Below, piece after piece: positions 47,891 to 60,900 of a stretch of 64,000 nt of DNA. Where the stretch lies: NCBI GenBank assembly GCA_018907035.1, contig JACCIC010000035.1, positions 682,001 through 746,000 of the forward strand, in the 5' to 3' direction. Position 1 is the stretch's first letter. Each line of letters begins with the position of its first letter. The DNA comes from Sycobia sp. Sy_11 (taxonomy: Eukaryota > Arthropoda > Insecta > Hymenoptera > Epichrysomallidae). The translations under genes were made by a program, and so were the position numbers. The notes under the pieces were generated by a model, which was not told the DNA's origin, did no database searches, and was given only the letters and a program-made list of their open reading frames with translations.

Positions 47891-49230
47891 GTAAGCCATT
47901 TCTTAACTCTAGCCTACCCTACGCACAATTCAATCTGTATATTTTTTCTTATATATCTAAGAAATACTATAATTTTTTGATATTATCTAGATTTAAAAAT
48001 AGTATGTTAGTTTTATAATATAACAATAATTTCAGTATGATAAGTTATTCATCTATACAAAAACTTTGCGTTAAGAGAACACGGTTCAATTTATCAATTA
48101 TCAACTGATGACTTGAAATTATCCTGAAAAAAAGAACTACACTCCATTAATAAATAAGGATAAAGGAATATAGAAATATATAATATATTAATTAATTTAA
48201 GATGGACAAGAGAGGGAAAAATTTAAATGTACAGTAAGAGTTTTTTGACTAATACTATATCAATAATATAATATAAAATTATATCGAACTATTAGTACGA
48301 AAATACTTATAGCAATATGAGAGGAAAGATTTTAAAGAATACAAATATACATTTTTAGAAGCATAAGTTGTGAGAAGATATTTTTCAAGAATTATATTAT
48401 ATACATAGGTATGTTTTAATTGTCTAAATATATATGTATTCGTCGGAAAAGAAACAAGAAAAAGAGACATAATTATTTACGTAAGGATTTGGAAAGTGAC
48501 TCAGGTGGCAAATGATAATACTTTAGCAAAAAAAAGTGTTAAAAAAAAGATTTTTTTATTGAACAATCATTTTATGGCTGCTTTAGACAGGTGTTCATAT
48601 CAATTTTTTATAATGTGAAAATTATAAATGTTTAAAAAATTATGATAAGAATAATAAAATTTTAAATCACAACAACTTGAACACAGATTTATTTAACTCA
48701 TCTCAGATTCTTTTCTCAAGACTGAAAAATGCAAATATCCAACGGAAAACTTATAAAATATAATTTTGGAATTGATTTTTCAATTCAACATAAACAACAT
48801 TATGTTCGAATCTTGATATTGATTATATAAATTTTCAATATAAATTTTTCTACACAATCTCTGATTATTAGAAATATACGTATCTATATACGAAAAAGTG
48901 CATACGCAGATAATAAGTAATCTTGAAAATTCAGTATTTGAATCAATATGCAATCGCGCGATTTTAAATTACAATTACTGTTAAATCTGATATTATTAGC
49001 ATTATGGAGTAAACTTTCAGATTATTGATAATCAAAATGTTTAAATAGGCTTAACTAAGTTTAGCATAACACCACCACGACGATTTATTTATTGTGCAAA
49101 AGCTTGAGAAAAATTTACATATCAGCGATTGTGTCAGAAAGAGTATATGCTCAGTTGGAGTGAAGTTTGAGTTTTTAAAATGTGAATGTATATATATATA
49201 TATAGTCGTATAGACGTTCTCAATGTGCTC
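47891..49230. other. AT-rich non-coding patch
   Basis: A 1.3-kb AT-rich patch. A short (TA)n tract lies at its right edge (49187-49204). No element recognised. Confidence 0.6.
49187..49204. repeat. Short (TA)n tract
   Basis: Nine TA units at the AT-rich to GC-rich boundary. Confidence 0.88.
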
Positions 49231-49660
49231 CATCCAAAACCAGACGAGCCACAGTTTTTCCAAAAGCGCCACCGGCGAGCCAGCAATAATTCGTCAGGAT
49301 TGGCCGGGCCGCGACTTCTATCGCCTCTTGGCCCGCGTCCCGGGCCGCGCGGCGACCCCGCGAATGACGCGCATTCGACGCCATAAACATACAGTATGTA
49401 TATTTCCATTCCGCGGTTACGAGAGCCGAGCGGCCGCGCCGGCGTTTTATATGCAAAGAGTAGTTTCGAGCTAATTGTTAATAATAGGATTGGTAAGGTG
49501 GGAATTCGCCCTTTCGCGCGTGTCCGTGTGTCCGTGCCTGTGTGTGGCTCTCCGTCCCGCGTGCACCTCCCTCCTCCCCCCCCCCACGGTCACCGCGACC
49601 GCGTCCGACGTTCGCCGCGTCGGGGAGGAAATCATCGCGGGCTTTCGAACTCGTCGCTCG

Positions 49661-49682
49661 CTTTCTCTCTCTCTCTCTCTCG
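49661..49682. repeat. (TC)n microsatellite
   Basis: About ten TC units. Confidence 0.92.
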
Positions 49683-52275
49683 CCTCCGCTTTCCGGCACC
49701 TAATACGCGAAAAGCTCACGGCAGCTTTATCGCGCAACGGTGGCGCGCGAGCTCCGGCCGTACGAGGTCTCGGAGCGAGAGTCGTAGGAGGCGGGGGCGG
49801 GGGTGTCTGGGAGGAGAGGGAGAGAATGTCTGATTGCGCATAAATGCGAGTTATACGCCATTGTGAGTTATACATGTGCCGGCGCTCGGTTTTGTTAATG
49901 ATAATTAAAACGGCGCGTTCCGTGCTCAGTTGGCGACCCACCTCTCTGTCGGATGTCGCGCCGCATCTGCCCCCCCCCACCCCCCGCCAAGCGCCTTTTT
50001 CCACAGGCTTTTGATTGAGCCCGGCTCCGCATACAGGAATGGGCTCCCAGCCGCGCGACCCCGCGAGGTAACTCGTTCGAAATCGTTCAACGGCATTCGT
50101 TCGGCTCGCGCGACGCCGACTGGGCTTTTCGAACTAATTAGTCGGGGCGCGGGGTGTGGGGGCAGGGCGAGGCGTTCTTTGAGCGCGCCAAAGGAGGAAG
50201 AATCGCCCGCACGCCCCGCGGATCGCGGCGACGGGGCGAATGATTTCCCATTCGTACGGTGAATACGTTCGTTCTCGCTCGAGTAGCGCCCCGCGCCACA
50301 GGCGCCTCTACGCTGTAGGCGCGCGAAAAGAAAATCGTCGAAGCGCCGGGGTGCGGCGCGGCCAGGGGCGGGTCGGAGGGTCTGGCGCGGAAAGGCTCGG
50401 TCGGGGCACCGAGGGAAATTTCAAAGCGCGCGAGACATAAAACACCGGGATAAGCGCGACGCCTCGCTCGGTATAATCAAACGATTAATATGTTTATTAG
50501 TATCGGCAATGGCTCCGCCCCGGAATACATTACGGGCATCCGTTAAACCTCCCCCTCTCGGCGTGCATTAATAAAGCAGGTGGCGTGCAAGCGCGCGCGA
50601 GCGGTTATGCGAGGCCCCGCAGGCGATATTTATCCCGCGAATGATTTCGCGCCTCGTGAAACGCGCGAAAAAAATGGGACGGCGGAAAATTCAATTTAAA
50701 AGTAGGCCCGTTAAAGGGAAATATGTTTCGCGCGGCGCCCCAGCCGCCCGTTGTAATATAATATCGTCGGATATAAAGTACCGCTGATTGCGCGCCAGCG
50801 TTTCGGAGGGGCGGGGGAGGGGGCGGTGGCGAAACAAAAGGGCTGGAGTCTTTGAGGGACGGAGGGACGCGGGCGATTCGATTTTCTTGGAAAAGTCGGT
50901 TCCGAAGCCGGGCGAGAGGCGATTCCGCAAAGTGCGCGCGAGTCGGCGCGACAGTAAAGCGGAACGCGCGGACTCCTAATCTCGGTGGCGCATTAGGACG
51001 GTATGAAATTTAAATTTCGATGAAAGCACCGCCTCGCGCGAGGCGCGAAAGCGTCGAAGACGCTGAAATAAAATCCAAAGCCGGCCGAGCCCCGGGGCTC
51101 GCGGATCTGCGCGCCAGGAATCGAGAATACACTGACGTATGTGCATACATGCATGCACCGGGTAAGCCCCGGGCCCGTCCTTTTTACTCCTTGCTTATAC
51201 CACCCCCCCCCTACCGCTCGCAACAAACCCCCCTCCCCCCGTTCAGCCCCTCGCCGCTCGCCCGGCGGCCGAAGTAAAATCTCGATCCGCGGAGTTATGC
51301 GCTTGCGCGCTACGTGTTACGAGCTCCTGCGCCGCGTCCTTCTCCGCTCGTCGTTCGCTCCGCGCTCTCCGCCTGCAGCCTGCACACCGTATTAGCCTAT
51401 AAAATCTTGAGTTTTGTTCCGGCGTTTTTTATAGTGCGGCGCTTCGTGGAGAGACGCGGAGACTCGGGATGCGGCGTCGGGGGAGGTGGGCGGAGAGGAT
51501 ATCCATGGGCTATGCACGTGCTCGAGATCTCCCGTCCTCCCCGCCCTCCTGCCCCCGCCCGGGCTGAAAGGACGAGGATTTTTTCTGGAATTTTCAAGTA
51601 TATTTTTACACCGTTAGGGTGGGAAGGGGATTTCTCCTAACCGATGCATAAAACAAGGAATTTCAGCTCGGAAAATGCGTCGTTTTACTCGCAGTCGTAA
51701 CGTTGCGCGCCCAGGGGAAAAAAGATGCTCGAGGGCGAAGCTTTGGATGGCTCGTACGTTCGTCGACGACTGCTGATTTGCGATGCAGCGCTGGAATACT
51801 GCTGGTTATAATTTTAAAAAGTGCCGCGGCTCGAAAAATTTCTCCCCTATGCATCATTATAGCGACGAAATTACGTTGGAATTGATAGAACGATCGATTA
51901 TTACGAAGAGTTTCCGGCGCCCTCTTTACAACTGGCTGTTTCAAAGAAATTGCGGTTTTATTAAAGCGCTAGAGACGATTCGCAATATATATTTTTGTAC
52001 ATCGAGTTATTCGCTTCGTAGACCACGCTTGTGAAAATAGCCGGAAAAAGAAGCTTCGAGATCGACGGTTTTGCTCGCCACCCCTTTGTTCGAACCCTGC
52101 TTTGACGATGACACGGGCAAGATTTTGCGTCAATTACGCGAACGAATGGGGCCGCTTATAGGATAAAAAACAAAGGAATCCACCCATTTTCGGGCAGAGG
52201 AGAGCGGATTCGTCCACGTTTACGGGGTTCGGCGCGCCGGGAAAATATAATATCGGGGCAGAGGAGGGGACGACG

Positions 52276-52284
<9 letters not shown>

Positions 52285-52314
<30 letters not shown>
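52285..52314. repeat. (GA)n microsatellite
   Basis: Fifteen GA units. Confidence 0.96.
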
Positions 52315-52316
<2 letters not shown>

Positions 52317-53400
52317 GAACCCTTTCTTCCGAGGCAAGGGCCTGCGGCCACCCAGCGCTCGGCGGCTTCATTAGCCGTCGCGCCGGCTCGTCACGCACGT
52401 GTCCCGAGCCCGACCCGACTAATTTATATTTATACCTCGCTGTCCGCTCATAATGCACTTTTACAATCTGTCCTGCGGGCGCGAGGGGGTGGGCGCCCGA
52501 AAGGTGCTCTTCGCCCCGCGTCGCTCGGACCTTCGCGGCCCCGTTCGAATTCTAATTAAGCGTAGCGCCGCCCGTGCGGCGATTATCGCACGCTCTTCGA
52601 ACGCTCTTTTCGACGCGCGCGGCGCGCGGAGCGCCTCTGGGACTCGCGGCTCCGGCCGAGCGCACGATTAAACTCCCGCGCAGGATTGCGCGCCGATATC
52701 CTGGGGGCCATGCAGTCCGAGAGTCTTTGGGTTTGATTCATAGCGGCTTGGGATTAACGGAAGGGGCGGCGGGGCGAGGCAGGGGCGGGAGGGGGTGGGG
52801 TTGGAAAACGAGCGACGAGCGGGTTGAGGAGAAAATGAGCTCGGCGAGGCAGGAGCGACGAGAGCTCTCTCGCGATTCGATGGGAATCGAGGGACGAATG
52901 TAAAGGGTTGGCATTCCGTGGCTGGCGGAAAGGAAAGTCCACGGGAGTCTGGGAAATACATCGTACAAAATATGGCGGTGGCGGGCGGCGGCCGATGCGA
53001 TCCTCCACGGGGTAACTTTACAGCCCGGCGCCTCGGCGCGTCCTCGTCCTTTCCATCTCTCGTTTCGCTCCCGCAACTCATCAGCATGAATATTCATTAT
53101 TCGATGATATTTCTCTCTTGGCCCCTCACCTACCGCGTCTCTTTCTGCCACTACTTCATCGCGTCGCCACCCCCGCTGGCCCCGACTCCCCCCCCCCACC
53201 CCACCCTTACCACCGACGCCTCCGCTATGCGCCGGAGCCTCTACCCTATCCGTAGGATCGTTAATTTATAACTACGATCGGCAGCTGGGGGATCTTTATT
53301 GCTACCCCTTTGCGCTCAGCCGTTAAGATCGCTTGCGCTTCGAATATCAGAATATTAGAATCTCTTTCGGGACCGGCTCTCCTTTTACGCTCTCCAGCTA

Positions 53401-54520
53401 ACATTCAAATTGTTCAAACTAAAGTTGCCTTATAGAGTAACTCGAAAGGCTTCGATTTACCGTTCGCCCCTGTCGAAAGCTTCAATTTAGAGGAATTCTT
53501 TTATTACTTATCATTCTTAATTCCTAACTTTTCAAATACCATAAAAATTATTAACGAAAATTCAGCTTATATAAGTTATTTTCTTTACTTACGATCAACC
53601 ATTCGGTAACGTAGAATTGGAATATACTTGGTTCAGTATACGTTTGAATGTTTTTGCCGAATATTTTACTTTGATGGTACAAAATATATCGCGCTATTTC
53701 CACGCACATTTTCCTTTGGTATAATCTCATTGATGATTTTATACTTTTTAGTAAGAATACCCTTGAATAACCTGTCTTTATTTCGTCGATTTGGTTAGCC
53801 AGTATAGACTCTGCATGTAAATAACTTAAATCTGGAGTTTAAAAATTATATATCTGGTATATGTTCTATTAACAATACTCCTAAAATTCGAGAATAAGTT
53901 CGTATTTTTTAAATCTATCGCGAATTCAATTTTCGAAGTTTTGAAGTATAAATGGTCTGCTTCGAGATGTATTACTACTTACACATATCATTAATATGTT
54001 TACGTGATAATCTCATATTTATTTAATCTCATTTCGTATAAACTCCCAGGTACAAATCGTCTGTTTTCTCGTGGCTTTTAGCAAGGATACATGCCATGTC
54101 TACGTATTGATATTATACATTTATACGCACAAGTGATAGAGTGGCTTCAGCCATCATAATTTGATCGAGTACTTACCATTTGAATTATTCTCGGTGCATA
54201 ACTTTATTCTTAGGTATAAGGTAATTGATATGCAATTATTAATAAAATACAAACGATTAAACATTATTTATATCTTTCAATCAACACAAAATACATTCTT
54301 CGACCAAAAATAGAATTTTTGTTTTAGCTATCCCAAGATGTAGTGGTGTTTTTCGAATTATAGCGAGAATACAGAAGACATTTGTCTCATTGCACCCAAT
54401 ATTGACTACTTTTCATGATTTAATGAACTTAAAACAATATTTTATATCGCTGATTCTTTCCATTTTTGGGTTTCCTGTGTACATTATACTTATACATTGA
54501 CGGTCTCGATTAACAGCGCT
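53401..54520. other. AT-rich non-coding patch
   Basis: AT-rich DNA with no open frame of any size; nothing specific seen. Confidence 0.6.
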
Positions 54521-55250
54521 GCGCTTTTTTAGAAATGTTGGCTTAATCAGAGCGAGAGGCTCGCGACTCTGCGATATACATTTATGAGGTTGAATGCCAA
54601 AAGATTAATAGAATCGGCAGGAAAACGTATAGGAGAGAAGTGTTTTCGTTAGGCAGGGAAATTGGGAACGCGGTGGGGTGTCAGATGTTAATAAGCGGGG
54701 CGTATAAGAAGGGTGGCTTTAATGTTCGCGCGCCTACTGAAATATTCAGGTTTCTAGGCTCGCACCGACGGGAGTAGTATCTGCGGCTGCGGCGACGGCG
54801 CCGCGTGCGTATATTGCAATTTATAATATATACTCCGCGGCGCGGAAGTTACACCTCCCGGGCGCGATGCTATATGGGAGGTGGCCTGAGCCAGAGATCC
54901 GAGGAGGGGGGGGGAGGGGGTAGGAGGGGTTGGGCGGAGGTTGCCGGATTAATGAAAGCCAATCCGCGGAGGAACCCTCGCGATCCGACGTCTCCGCGCC
55001 CCGGCCGCGCGCCGCAGCAGCCCAGCAGCCGCTACCCGCGCGAGCCAACGGGCGCGATTGGATAGCTCGCGGCGGGAACGGGGACGCGGGGATTTGGAAT
55101 CTGAGCTAAGTTCGGATGCTTGGCTGCTTTGCGCTTCTCCACTGGGACGGTTTACCGTTCGTTATTGCTCGGCGAGGACCAAAGAGCGGCCTTTTCTTGG
55201 TGATCGGGTGGTAAAATGGATGCAAGGCTTCTTGACGAGGTCTCGATGAA
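54521..55250. other. GC-rich non-coding patch
   Basis: GC-rich DNA with a G-rich run (54900-54935). No gene supported. Confidence 0.55.
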
Positions 55251-55800
55251 ATAAAGTCGTCTGATTCTCTGATTTCACAACAATGGAATGGCTCTCTAAC
55301 GAAGTTCTAAAAAAAAAAAATAGAAAAATTAAAACGTTGACGTATCTATAATTCGAAAACCTAAAAAGCAGTGACAAATGAATTTTTATAGCAGTGAATA
55401 TTAGTATTTTGTAGAAGTTTTTAGAGACAAAAGATACGAAATAAGCTTTAAATTGATTTCGGAGTGCAGTAATATATCTTCTCTCATAAGTTATTTTGAT
55501 AATAACGACAACTTCGTGCGAAAATTTTGAATCATTATTTAAAATAAGTTCCTCACACGATGGATAGTACGTTTTCATAAAGATATCATGGCAGATTCTG
55601 TTGAATAGGAAAAAGTAAATCTGTACCAGAGACATGCATGCATCATCAAGTTTCCTTTTAGCTGTAAAATTTCCACTCAAATATGACTGTATTCGATTTC
55701 GAGTTCTAGATACGATTCCTTTGAATCTCCCTCTTATAACCTAATGACCTTCTGCGCGTCTATTGTCATTGTAACAAGCAGCCATAACAATTGGTTACGT
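55251..55800. other. AT-rich non-coding patch
   Basis: AT-rich DNA. The minus frame at 55162-55680 (172 codons) is Phe/Ile/Lys-rich over this patch and unrecognisable. Confidence 0.5.
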
Positions 55801-56174
55801 CGCGCTAACACTCCACTCCCATCGTATATCCAAGAGATCGAGTATCCTGGCGATATTGTCGGTTTCGAAAGCTGCGTATAGAGACATCATCGGGAAAGAC
55901 TATGCGCTCGTTCGAATGAGGGATCGCGCGGAGTAAAACTTTAACTTTAAATCCTCTCCTCTGGCATCGCGCTTAGCATATCGTAAAAAGAGCGCGCGAG
56001 TCGTTGCCGACTCATGTATGTGTGCATTTGTGTGAGCGTGCGCGCGCACACGCCCACATATGTATCCGTATATCTGAGTTCTTGCTGGGCCAAAAAGGCA
56101 TGTATCACGCCATAAAGATTATTACCAGCAGAAGTACTTTATTGTCACGCGTTATAAATGATGTCGAATTCTCC

Positions 56175-56208
56175 AGCTCTCTCGCTCTCTCTCTCTCTCT
56201 CTTTCTCA
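56175..56208. repeat. (TC)n tract
   Basis: CTCTCTCGCTCTCTCTCTCTCTC core with TTTCTC end. Confidence 0.9.
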
Positions 56209-56348
56209 TTCGCGAACGCGAACGCTTCGCGACTCGAATTCGTCGACTATTCAAATGATATTTTTATCCGAGCCTCCTTTCGAGCGGAAGGATTTCGGAG
56301 AGTTGTTGGAATGACAAGGATGCTAGATGGTATATATACCTATAGATC

Positions 56349-56349
<1 letters not shown>

Positions 56350-56396
<47 letters not shown>

Positions 56397-56405
56397 CACA
56401 CACAT
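56350..56405. repeat. (CA)n microsatellite
   Basis: About twenty-two CA units, then TGCACACACA. The only long CA/TG array in the window. Confidence 0.97.
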
Positions 56406-56424
56406 TCATATATTGGAAGAAAGA

Positions 56425-56426
<2 letters not shown>

Positions 56427-56461
<35 letters not shown>

Positions 56462-56527
56462 CGAGAGGGAGAGAGAGAGAGAGAGAGGGAAGGAAAAATA
56501 GAGGGAGGGAGAGAGAGAGAGAGAGAG
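56427..56527. repeat. (GA)n-rich array
   Basis: About 100 bases of GA with several GGGA and GGAAGG interruptions; two perfect runs at the ends. Confidence 0.95.
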
Positions 56528-56770
56528 TCAGACAGAAAAAGATAGAGTGAAAGAGGCTGGGAGAACTAATGCGGCGTTATCGGAGAAAGCATTATGTCGA
56601 AAACGCTCGAAAAGTAACGAACCCTTGGCACGAATCCGTTTTAGAGGCATTTGCACGGAATGCAGTCGTAACACTTTTTCCACTCTACTCCCGACTCCGG
56701 CCCTCGGATATTTCTTACGATTCTGTTGTGTTTTTAACTGAAATGTCCCGCTCAGAGCAATAAATATTCC

Positions 56771-57700
56771 TTTTTCTTGCAATTGCCAAATTACTTAGAC
56801 GCTCATTCCCATGAGTTCAGAATGTATCCTCCTTTTTCATTTTATTTTTTTGTATTTGATGGGCAGCATATTGGCTCATTTTAAATTGAACGCAAAAGAT
56901 CGAAAATTTTTTTTTATTATTGACAAATTTGATAATATCACAGTAGTTCTCGATATCTATATCAGTCTTTTATGAAAATGATTACTGTGAATAGATAGCA
57001 CGGTCGTCGAAAGGTTGACGAACGCTCTAATATATGTACTGCTTATGTAACGATCAATACGTATTTATTGATAACTTTTTTAAAAAAGGAAGATGAATAA
57101 CTGAATACAAAAAGTTTTCTAGAGATATTACCTCAATTTTGTTCATAATTATTTGTGACAATTTTTTCTACACATTATGGTGCAATTACTAGAAAAATTA
57201 TTATTAGTTTACTTTTAATTGTTTGATTATAAACATTTATATGAATAAAATGATTCCTTTAGATTTCAATATCTGCTCAAAGGTCATTGAGAAATTGATT
57301 AAGCTGCCCATAAATAAGCTCTTACATATTAATAAGACTGCTCGTCTCGAAAAATGAATTTTTCAATCTGACAGATGCGCATTTTTTACGAGCTAATATT
57401 CAATAGGCTGATTCTTTCTTTACCTCTCCTTGCCCGAGCAGGGGATTATTAAGAATAATATAAGATTTCATGAGGAAATATGCGCTTATCTGGCAAGTAT
57501 AAATTATATACCGCAAGATATGATTTGCGTCGAGTCACAGAAGGGCCCATCAATTCATACGGAAATGCGATGATTTTTCAGGGTATTAAGTGCGCGCGAC
57601 TCTTGATATTAATAATAATAGTAAGCGACGTCACACGGGGGTTAGGTTATGCGCTGATGACGTGCTTCTGGGAGTAACTTTTGAACCCAGATACAAATTA
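56771..57700. other. AT-rich non-coding patch
   Basis: AT-rich DNA; nothing specific seen. Confidence 0.6.
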
Positions 57701-58290
57701 CAGCTCATTTTTATGCCATTTTAATATCGCCACGCGCCATTAAGTATTTCCTGCTTTAGCCCTCCTACTTGATGCCTTCCATCCCCACCCGCCGCCCCCT
57801 CCGACCCCTCCGCCCCCCTCCGCCCCCCGCGACTCTTCGCTGCCTACCTTTTTCCTTTCTTATTTGCTCATTGCTCGCTACTTTTTTTCTTTCGTTGCCA
57901 ACTTCGTTTTGCGCGGAATGAAAAATTCTTCCCGTATACTCATTAGAGTTTTAAAAGGCGAAATCTCTTGATGTTCGCCCGGCGTATCAGGTTATCGAGC
58001 GTATGGAAAATTCTATTGCATGGAAAGGCGATTCTCCCTCCTTTAGCTCTCTGCCGCCTTTGAGCTCGTAGTTGGCGTATTCGCTATTTCCATTGTTGAT
58101 TGAAACTCGTCCAATAACTTCGTTAGTGGCGAGAAATAGGGAGTTCGAAGAATGCGAATTGCAAATTATCCGCATTTTTTTCTTCGGCGGGAACGACGAC
58201 GACGACGAAGGCTCCTGGTGTCCCAAAAATACGCAATTCGTTCATGCTGATATCGTCTTTTCAGGTATCAGGCCTCTTTGAACAACTGGA
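57701..58290. other. Mixed-composition interval
   Basis: A C-rich imperfect CCCCTCCGCC-type stretch (57780-57830) and a short (GAC)n array. No gene supported. Confidence 0.5.
58193..58208. repeat. (ACG)n trinucleotide repeat
   Basis: Five ACG units. Confidence 0.88.
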
Positions 58291-58890
58291 GTTAATCAAA
58301 TTATAACGGTTGTATGCTCCTAAAGAATATAAAAAAAAGAGAAATGTAGCGTCAAAGATGCCTTATAATCTTCTATTGATTAAAGTCTTTATTTAATAAT
58401 GCATCTTTACACTCGTATTTCCAGTATACGAATACTTTAAATAATCATTCTTCGGATTTTAACAGTTACTCACATACGTAATTATTAATGCTTTGAAAGG
58501 AATAGTTTTACGCGTTTATCTATACACGAAAGTGTAAATTTTCGACGTTCAATAGAAAATGTCTTTACAAAGACTGTGTGATTTGCGTTATATTTTTTCT
58601 TGTCGGCATCAACATTCGTATATTTTTTGACTTTAGATAGCGAGCGAGTATATGCATACACGTCGGTTAATTTTTTCAACGCGCAGCTGATTTAATTTAC
58701 TGGGCACAACGAACTGACTCGATTTCAGAAACAAGTGATCAATCACTGGTTTAACGAGGCGCTGAAGCCATGTAAACAACGATACTCAGTACTCAGTACT
58801 CAATAATTTAACAAATGTAATTTCGAAGTTACGGACCACTTGTACAAAGAAAGTGCATAAATCATTAATGTCCGATGAGCATCATCTTGG
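58291..58890. other. AT-rich non-coding patch
   Basis: AT-rich DNA with a small 7-bp tandem repeat at 58784-58802. Confidence 0.6.
58784..58802. repeat. 7-bp tandem repeat (ACTCAGT)n
   Basis: Two full copies and five bases of a third. Confidence 0.85.
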
Positions 58891-60670
58891 GACAAAGGAT
58901 AAGTTGCGCGTAAGTCAGCTTAGGGGGATGCGATACCGAGGCGGCGGCGGGTCGGCTGCCGGAGCGCGGGAAGTCTAAGGAGCTGGCAAGTGCCGGTAGA
59001 CCGAGAGAGGCCGACCGCGGAAAGCGCGGGGTTGGGGCGCGGGAGGAACGAGGAGAGAGAGAGAGAGAGAGAGAGAGAGTGAGTGGGAGAGAAAGGGGGA
59101 GTTGTTGCGCGATAGTTTGGACGATCTATGGCCCGAGTTCACTAAGAGACCGCGAAAGGGTGGATTTACTGGTCCGCCCTACGTTCACACCACACAAATC
59201 CAAGTGACCGTCGGTCGGTTTCACCCCCGTGCTTCCGTCTCGTGCGCACGACTTATGGCACTCGAAGCTCCGTTTCGAGAACCCGAGTCTCAGAAGACGC
59301 GGGCCTGGGCGAGGGAGGGGGATGGGGGGAGGAGCTACTGCGTTTTCGGATCGGCACACCGTGACCGAGTAAGTTGCTGCCCCCGCTCCAGCAAGAAATC
59401 GACGACCGTCTCCGCTTCCTCCTCGCTTCGCCCCCCCCATCCTTCTTTGCATCGTTCTGCTCGTTTCACCGCGGGGTAATTAATTTACGAGCCTCGCGCT
59501 TTTACGCAGGGAGAACTCCGATGATCGACCGCTTCTGTAAAAAGTTTCTTGAGACAAACGTGGCTACGATATTATTGTTTTTTTTTGTTTGTTTGTTAGA
59601 CGCACGAGTAACCCTTCTCGGAAGGAATGCACGGAATCTTCCGCCTCGACTCGAGAATACATTAACCGTCGTGTCAAGCGTGCATTGTGCGATCGATATC
59701 GCCTAGGAAAGTAAGCGAGAAAGAATGATATTAAACGCAATTACGACGAGTAGTGTAGCTGAGAGCCTGGTAACGCGGTAGGAAGCATTTATCGTCGACA
59801 GCCGACGTTTCGGCATCTTCTCCGTTTCGTATCCCTCTCCCCTTATTCGCGGGGGGAGGGGGCCATGTGCGCGCTATCTTTTTTTTCGACATCGGACGTC
59901 AGCGCGCGTGGTCCGGGCGGCGAGCGCCACGGTAATTCCTCTCCCGCAGTCGGGTGAGTAGGGGGGCGGGGAGCAGGCTCGAAGGAAGGAGACACGGCGT
60001 ATACGGATGCGACGACGGCGGGGAGAGGGGGCGAGAGGGGGCGGTGGCAAAAAAAGACGGCGCTCGTTAGCTACGCGAGAAATTAATTATTTGCCGGGCA
60101 CATAGCCGCGACGCGGGCGCGCGGCTTCGGTGACTGGCTGGGGTGGTAGCCACCGCTCGCCTACCCCCCTCTCTCCACCCGCTCTTTGCGCGTGTAATGG
60201 TGAAAAATGTCTGGATTGCGCGGGATTACGCGAGAGATGGCCGGTGGAGTGGGGGGGGGGGTGGCGGGGCGGCGCGGGAAAGAATAAGAAGAAACGTATC
60301 GGTGTGGCTCGTTACACTTAAATTGGAAAGAATGACGGAGTGTTCTCGTTATTCACCGCGAATAATATAGGAAAAGAAACTCCCCGGCGAGGAGCGAAAA
60401 CGAGCCGCACTTCTCCGCCCCCGCGTTCGCTCGCTCCCACTCTCTCTCTCTTTCTCTCTCCCCATCGTCCTCTCTATCTTTCTCTGTCCTTTGGCTTTTA
60501 TTCCAGCGCGTTCCCCATATTCCTTTGCGTTCCTTCTTTCTCTTTTTCCCTTCGGTCCGATTTTGCTCACCGAAGCGAAATTTCCTGTCCGGACGTCCTC
60601 GCCGCCGCTTGTCCTGGCTGTCTTTGGCCCGCCATCCAGTCATTGATTTCCTTAAGTCCACGATTATGCT
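58891..60670. other. GC-rich non-coding patch
   Basis: GC-rich DNA with a (GA)n tract. The plus frame just after it (59102-59479, 125 codons) has moderately balanced composition for its first 40 residues but no recognised domain. An imperfect (TC)n run is at 60440-60460. Confidence 0.5.
59052..59079. repeat. (GA)n microsatellite
   Basis: Fourteen GA units. Confidence 0.96.
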
Positions 60671-60900
60671 CGAGCAAGCTATACTAAAATTAGAATAAAA
60701 ATTTGCATTTTGAAATTAATGAAATCATTTTATGCCATCGATGTTCGTACTTTAAGTAAATGAAAAGAGGGACGCTGATGACGAATTTTATACGTAAGAG
60801 GATGTATTATTAAATTCGATACATACAGAGGAAGGTTTTTTAATAAAATCTTTTATAAATTAATTATCCAATTCGCAAAAATTCTTATCGCTGGCCTTTG
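60671..60900. other. Short AT-rich interval
   Basis: About 230 AT-rich bases separating two GC-rich patches; nothing specific seen. Confidence 0.55.

Larger units (their letters stand above)
49231..53400. other. Longest GC-rich non-coding patch
   Basis: About 4.2 kb of almost continuously GC- and CpG-rich DNA, with a (TC)n and a (GA)n tract. Frames are open in many phases on both strands throughout and are all Arg/Pro/Ala-rich. An imperfect hairpin (GCGCC..TAC / GTAGGCGC with a two-base bulge) lies at about 50300-50322. No exon, start or terminal signal could be supported. Confidence 0.55.
55801..56770. other. Mixed interval with clustered microsatellites
   Basis: Mixed composition with a (TC)n tract, then a long (CA)n array and a long (GA)n-rich region close together. 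Frames through it are Thr-His and Arg-Glu repeats. Confidence 0.55.

Noticed and set aside
47063..47899. 278-codon minus-strand frame
   Set aside because: Low-complexity Arg/Ser/Phe-rich translation in GC-rich DNA with opposite-strand frames also open; no recognisable domain.
56158..56550. Frame with Thr-His and Arg-Glu repeats
   Set aside because: Translation of adjacent (CA)n and (GA)n arrays.
56817..56832. GAATGTATCCT resembling part of the iab-4 microRNA
   Set aside because: Only about eleven bases agree and there is no precursor hairpin around it.
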